Origin: CAIZQW01 sp964459675 | GTDB taxonomy: Bacteria > Verrucomicrobiota > Kiritimatiellia > RFP12 > UBA1067 | Length of the DNA stretch: 25,678 bases | Assembly: GCA_964459675.1 (NCBI GenBank) | Contig: CAYWNP010000028.1 | Location: 1-25,678, forward strand | Direction: 5' to 3' | In this document: in pieces, positions 23,496-25,678 of the stretch | Layout: each line of letters opens with the position of its first letter | Position numbering within the stretch: position 1 is the stretch's first letter | The notes under the pieces: model-generated | Database searches by the model: none | What the model saw: only the letters and a program-made list of their open reading frames with translations | Told to the model about the DNA's origin: nothing | Translations under genes and position numbers: made by a program

Positions 23496-25678
23496 ATGTC
23501 AACAGATACCAAGCAAGAGGCCACAAGCGAGACCATCAGCGGGACGGTTGAGTCGATCGTCTATCGCAACGATGAGACCGGCTATACCGTGTGTACGCTG
23601 AAGACGGTGAGCCGTGTTGCAGGGTCACGCCTCCATGAGGAAAAGGTGACCGTCGTGGGTTCCTGTGCTGCGATGTGGGAAGGCGAGGAACTGCACGCGG
23701 AAGGTCAATGGAATCGCCATCCAGCCCATGGACGTCAATTTCAAGCGAAGTCCATCACCTGCATCACCCCGACCTCTACAGAGGGTATTCGACGTTATCT
23801 CGCCAGTGGCATGATCAAGGGGATCGGACCCAAGTTCGCAGAACGGATCGTTGAAAAATTTGGCGCCCAAACCCTGGAGATTATTGATAAGCAGTCTGCG
23901 AGGCTTCGCGAGGTTGACGGCATTGGCGAAAGCCGTTGCGCGTTGATCAAGGTCTCGTGGGGCGAACAGCGCGGGGTGCGGGAGATTATGATCTTTCTGC
24001 AATCCCATGGGATTGGCACGGCTAAGTCAGCCCGCATCTTTCGTCAATATGGCGCCGATGCGATCGCGGTGGTCAAGCGTAACCCCTACCGCCTCTGTGA
24101 AGATGTCTGGGGCATCGGCTTCAAGACAGCCGATGGGATCGCGTTGAGCGTCGGCATCCCGCATGACTCAGAGATCCGGGCCTGTGCAGGGATCGTCTAC
24201 ACCCTCAAGGCCGAGGCTGAAGAGAGTGGGCACTGTTTTGCCAATGACGCCGATCTCCTCCTGCATGCACAAGAGCTACTCTCCATCTCAGTCGAGATTC
24301 TTGCCGCTGCATTAGCCAAGCAGATTGAGGAGGGAATCCTCGTCAAGGAAGAGAACCGGATTTATCTCCGCGACCTCTATCGCGCAGAGTGGCGGTGCTC
24401 ACAAAAACTGAAGCAGTTGCTGGAGACGCCACGCCTCTTTCAGCCGATTGACGCGGAGAAGGCGATTGCATGGGCAGAGGGCAAGATGAAGATTCAACTG
24501 GCCCCCCTGCAACGCGAGGCGCTGGCGAATGCGATCCACTCCAAGGTCTCGATCATCACGGGCGGACCTGGCGTGGGCAAAACGACCATCATTCGCGCGC
24601 TCACAGAGATTTTTGCCGTGCGCAAATTGGACATCCGTCTTGCAGCACCCACGGGACGCGCAGCGAAGCGCATGTCTGAGGCGACCCATCGTGAGGCGCA
24701 GACCATCCATCGATTGCTGAAGTTCAATCCCAGTTTGGGCCGTTTTGAGTTTAACGCCGACGAACCTCTAGAAGGCGACTGTTTTATTTTAGATGAAACG
24801 TCCATGATTGATATCAAGCTCATGGATTACTTTCTTGCGGCGCTTCCGAACAAGGTCACATTGATCCTGGTCGGCGACATTGACCAGCTCCCGAGTGTCG
24901 GACCAGGAAATGTGTTGCGGGATCTCATCGCTTCCGGCAAGATCCCCTATTGCAAGCTCGACACGATCTTCCGTCAGGACAAGACAGGTCTCATTGTGCG
25001 CAACGCCCATCTTGTCAACCACGGCGAGCTCTTTGAGACCAGCGAGTCCAAGGAGAGTGACTTCTATTTTATTGAGACGGCTGAACCTGAAAAAATCATT
25101 TCGCGTACCGTCGAGTTAATGACCCAGCGCATTCCTGATAAGTTCGGGATGGATCCGCTGCAAGATGTCCAGGTCCTGACCCCGATGCGAAAGAACCTGC
25201 TGGGGACCGAGAATCTCAACGATGTCATCCAGACAGCTTTGAACCCGTCAGGTCCGACACTCTTGCGGGGGTGTACGAACTATCGACGAGGCGATCGCGT
25301 GATGCAGATCCGTAACAACTACGACAAGGATGTTTTTAACGGAGATATTGGCTTTATCAAGGAGGTGTCTGAAGAAGATCACTACTTGATTGTCTTGTTT
25401 GATGGACGACCAGTGCGCTACGAGCAGAGCGAACTCGACGAGGTTGTGCTCGCGTACGCCTGTTCGATTCACAAGTCCCAGGGAAGTGAATACGCCGCAG
25501 TCATTGTCCTCATGCACACCCAGCATTACAAGCTCCTGCAGCGCAATCTGCTCTATACCGCCATCACGCGTGGCAAGAAGTTAGTCATCGTGGTGGGTTC
25601 TTCACGCGCGGTTGGCATCGCCATCCGTGCCAATCAGGTCCGTGAACGCCGGACGACGCTCAGTGCCCGATTACGCGA
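23496..25678 (+). CDS. recD2: RecD2-type DNA helicase (3' end cut by the window)
   Basis: The first 727 codons of a RecD2 5'-3' SF1B helicase; the frame is open to the window edge. The N-terminal OB-like part begins SGTVESIVYRNDETGYTVC. Helix-hairpin-helix pairs lie at about residues 100-200 (MIKGIGPKFAERIVEKFG, LREVDGIGESRCALIK, IGTAKSARIF, WGIGFKTADGIA). Walker A is GGPGVGKTT (about residues 356-364). DETSMIDIKLMD is motif II and GDIDQLPSVGPGNVL motif III. The C-terminal IHKSQGSEYAAVIV and LLYTAITRGKKLVIVVGS are motifs V and VI. RecD2 proteins are about 715-800 residues, so few codons are missing. It lacks RecB/RecC partners here. The start is the first ATG after dut (20 bp gap), with a weak Shine-Dalgarno sequence. 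Confidence 0.95.
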   Translation, partial: MSTDTKQEATSETISGTVESIVYRNDETGYTVCTLKTVSRVAGSRLHEEKVTVVGSCAAMWEGEELHAEGQWNRHPAHGRQFQAKSITCITPTSTEGIRRYLASGMIKGIGPKFAERIVEKFGAQTLEIIDKQSARLREVDGIGESRCALIKVSWGEQRGVREIMIFLQSHGIGTAKSARIFRQYGADAIAVVKRNPYRLCEDVWGIGFKTADGIALSVGIPHDSEIRACAGIVYTLKAEAEESGHCFANDADLLLHAQELLSISVEILAAALAKQIEEGILVKEENRIYLRDLYRAEWRCSQKLKQLLETPRLFQPIDAEKAIAWAEGKMKIQLAPLQREALANAIHSKVSIITGGPGVGKTTIIRALTEIFAVRKLDIRLAAPTGRAAKRMSEATHREAQTIHRLLKFNPSLGRFEFNADEPLEGDCFILDETSMIDIKLMDYFLAALPNKVTLILVGDIDQLPSVGPGNVLRDLIASGKIPYCKLDTIFRQDKTGLIVRNAHLVNHGELFETSESKESDFYFIETAEPEKIISRTVELMTQRIPDKFGMDPLQDVQVLTPMRKNLLGTENLNDVIQTALNPSGPTLLRGCTNYRRGDRVMQIRNNYDKDVFNGDIGFIKEVSEEDHYLIVLFDGRPVRYEQSELDEVVLAYACSIHKSQGSEYAAVIVLMHTQHYKLLQRNLLYTAITRGKKLVIVVGSSRAVGIAIRANQVRERRTTLSARLR

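Overview
The window looks like a chromosomal segment of a mid-GC, heterotrophic, Gram-negative-type bacterium. My best guess is the PVC group, close to Kiritimatiellota, Lentisphaerota or Verrucomicrobiota. The reasons are a formylglycine sulfatase, a uroporphyrinogen-decarboxylase-like protein beside polyol genes, and intergenic DNA packed with short dispersed repeats. No 16S rRNA or other decisive marker is present, so this placement is an inference.

Layout. Positions 95-5164 (minus strand) hold an unrecognised exported protein, a small membrane PH-domain protein, an endonuclease Q-like PHP protein and an OPT-family transporter. A tRNA-His with its own promoter and a strong terminator follows at 5508-5623. 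Next come a tandem repeat array, a sulfatase (minus) and the ribosomal pair rpsL-rpsG (minus) with a clean terminator. From 8683 to 16173 (minus) lies a polyol-type cluster: glycerol dehydrogenase, FAD-dependent glycerol-3-phosphate dehydrogenase, a UroD-family protein and an FGGY kinase. It is interrupted by a REP-associated tyrosine transposase (RAYT) with its own flanking repeats and by a pseudopilin fragment. From 16333 to the right edge (plus) lie uvrA, galE, glgP, dut and a recD2 cut by the window end.

How the parts relate. GldA and GlpD-like enzymes plus an FGGY kinase suggest use of glycerol or a related polyol. The two transcription units of this cluster start with nearly the same promoter word at nearly the same distance from the start codon, which points to shared control. 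GalE and GlgP serve nucleotide-sugar and glycogen metabolism. UvrA, Dut, RecD2 and the EndoQ-like protein are DNA maintenance functions.

The most unusual feature is the intergenic DNA. At least eight families of short dispersed or tandem repeats occur, including an exact 39-bp pair, a roughly 100-bp element with inverted ends, a 56-bp hairpin element inside the polyol cluster and a 34-bp tandem array. Six promoter candidates share a -35 box beginning TTGC with a 17-bp spacer. I found no CRISPR array, phage or defence island. The best candidates for a less-described system are the RAYT with its repeats and the polyol-UroD cluster with its shared promoter element.
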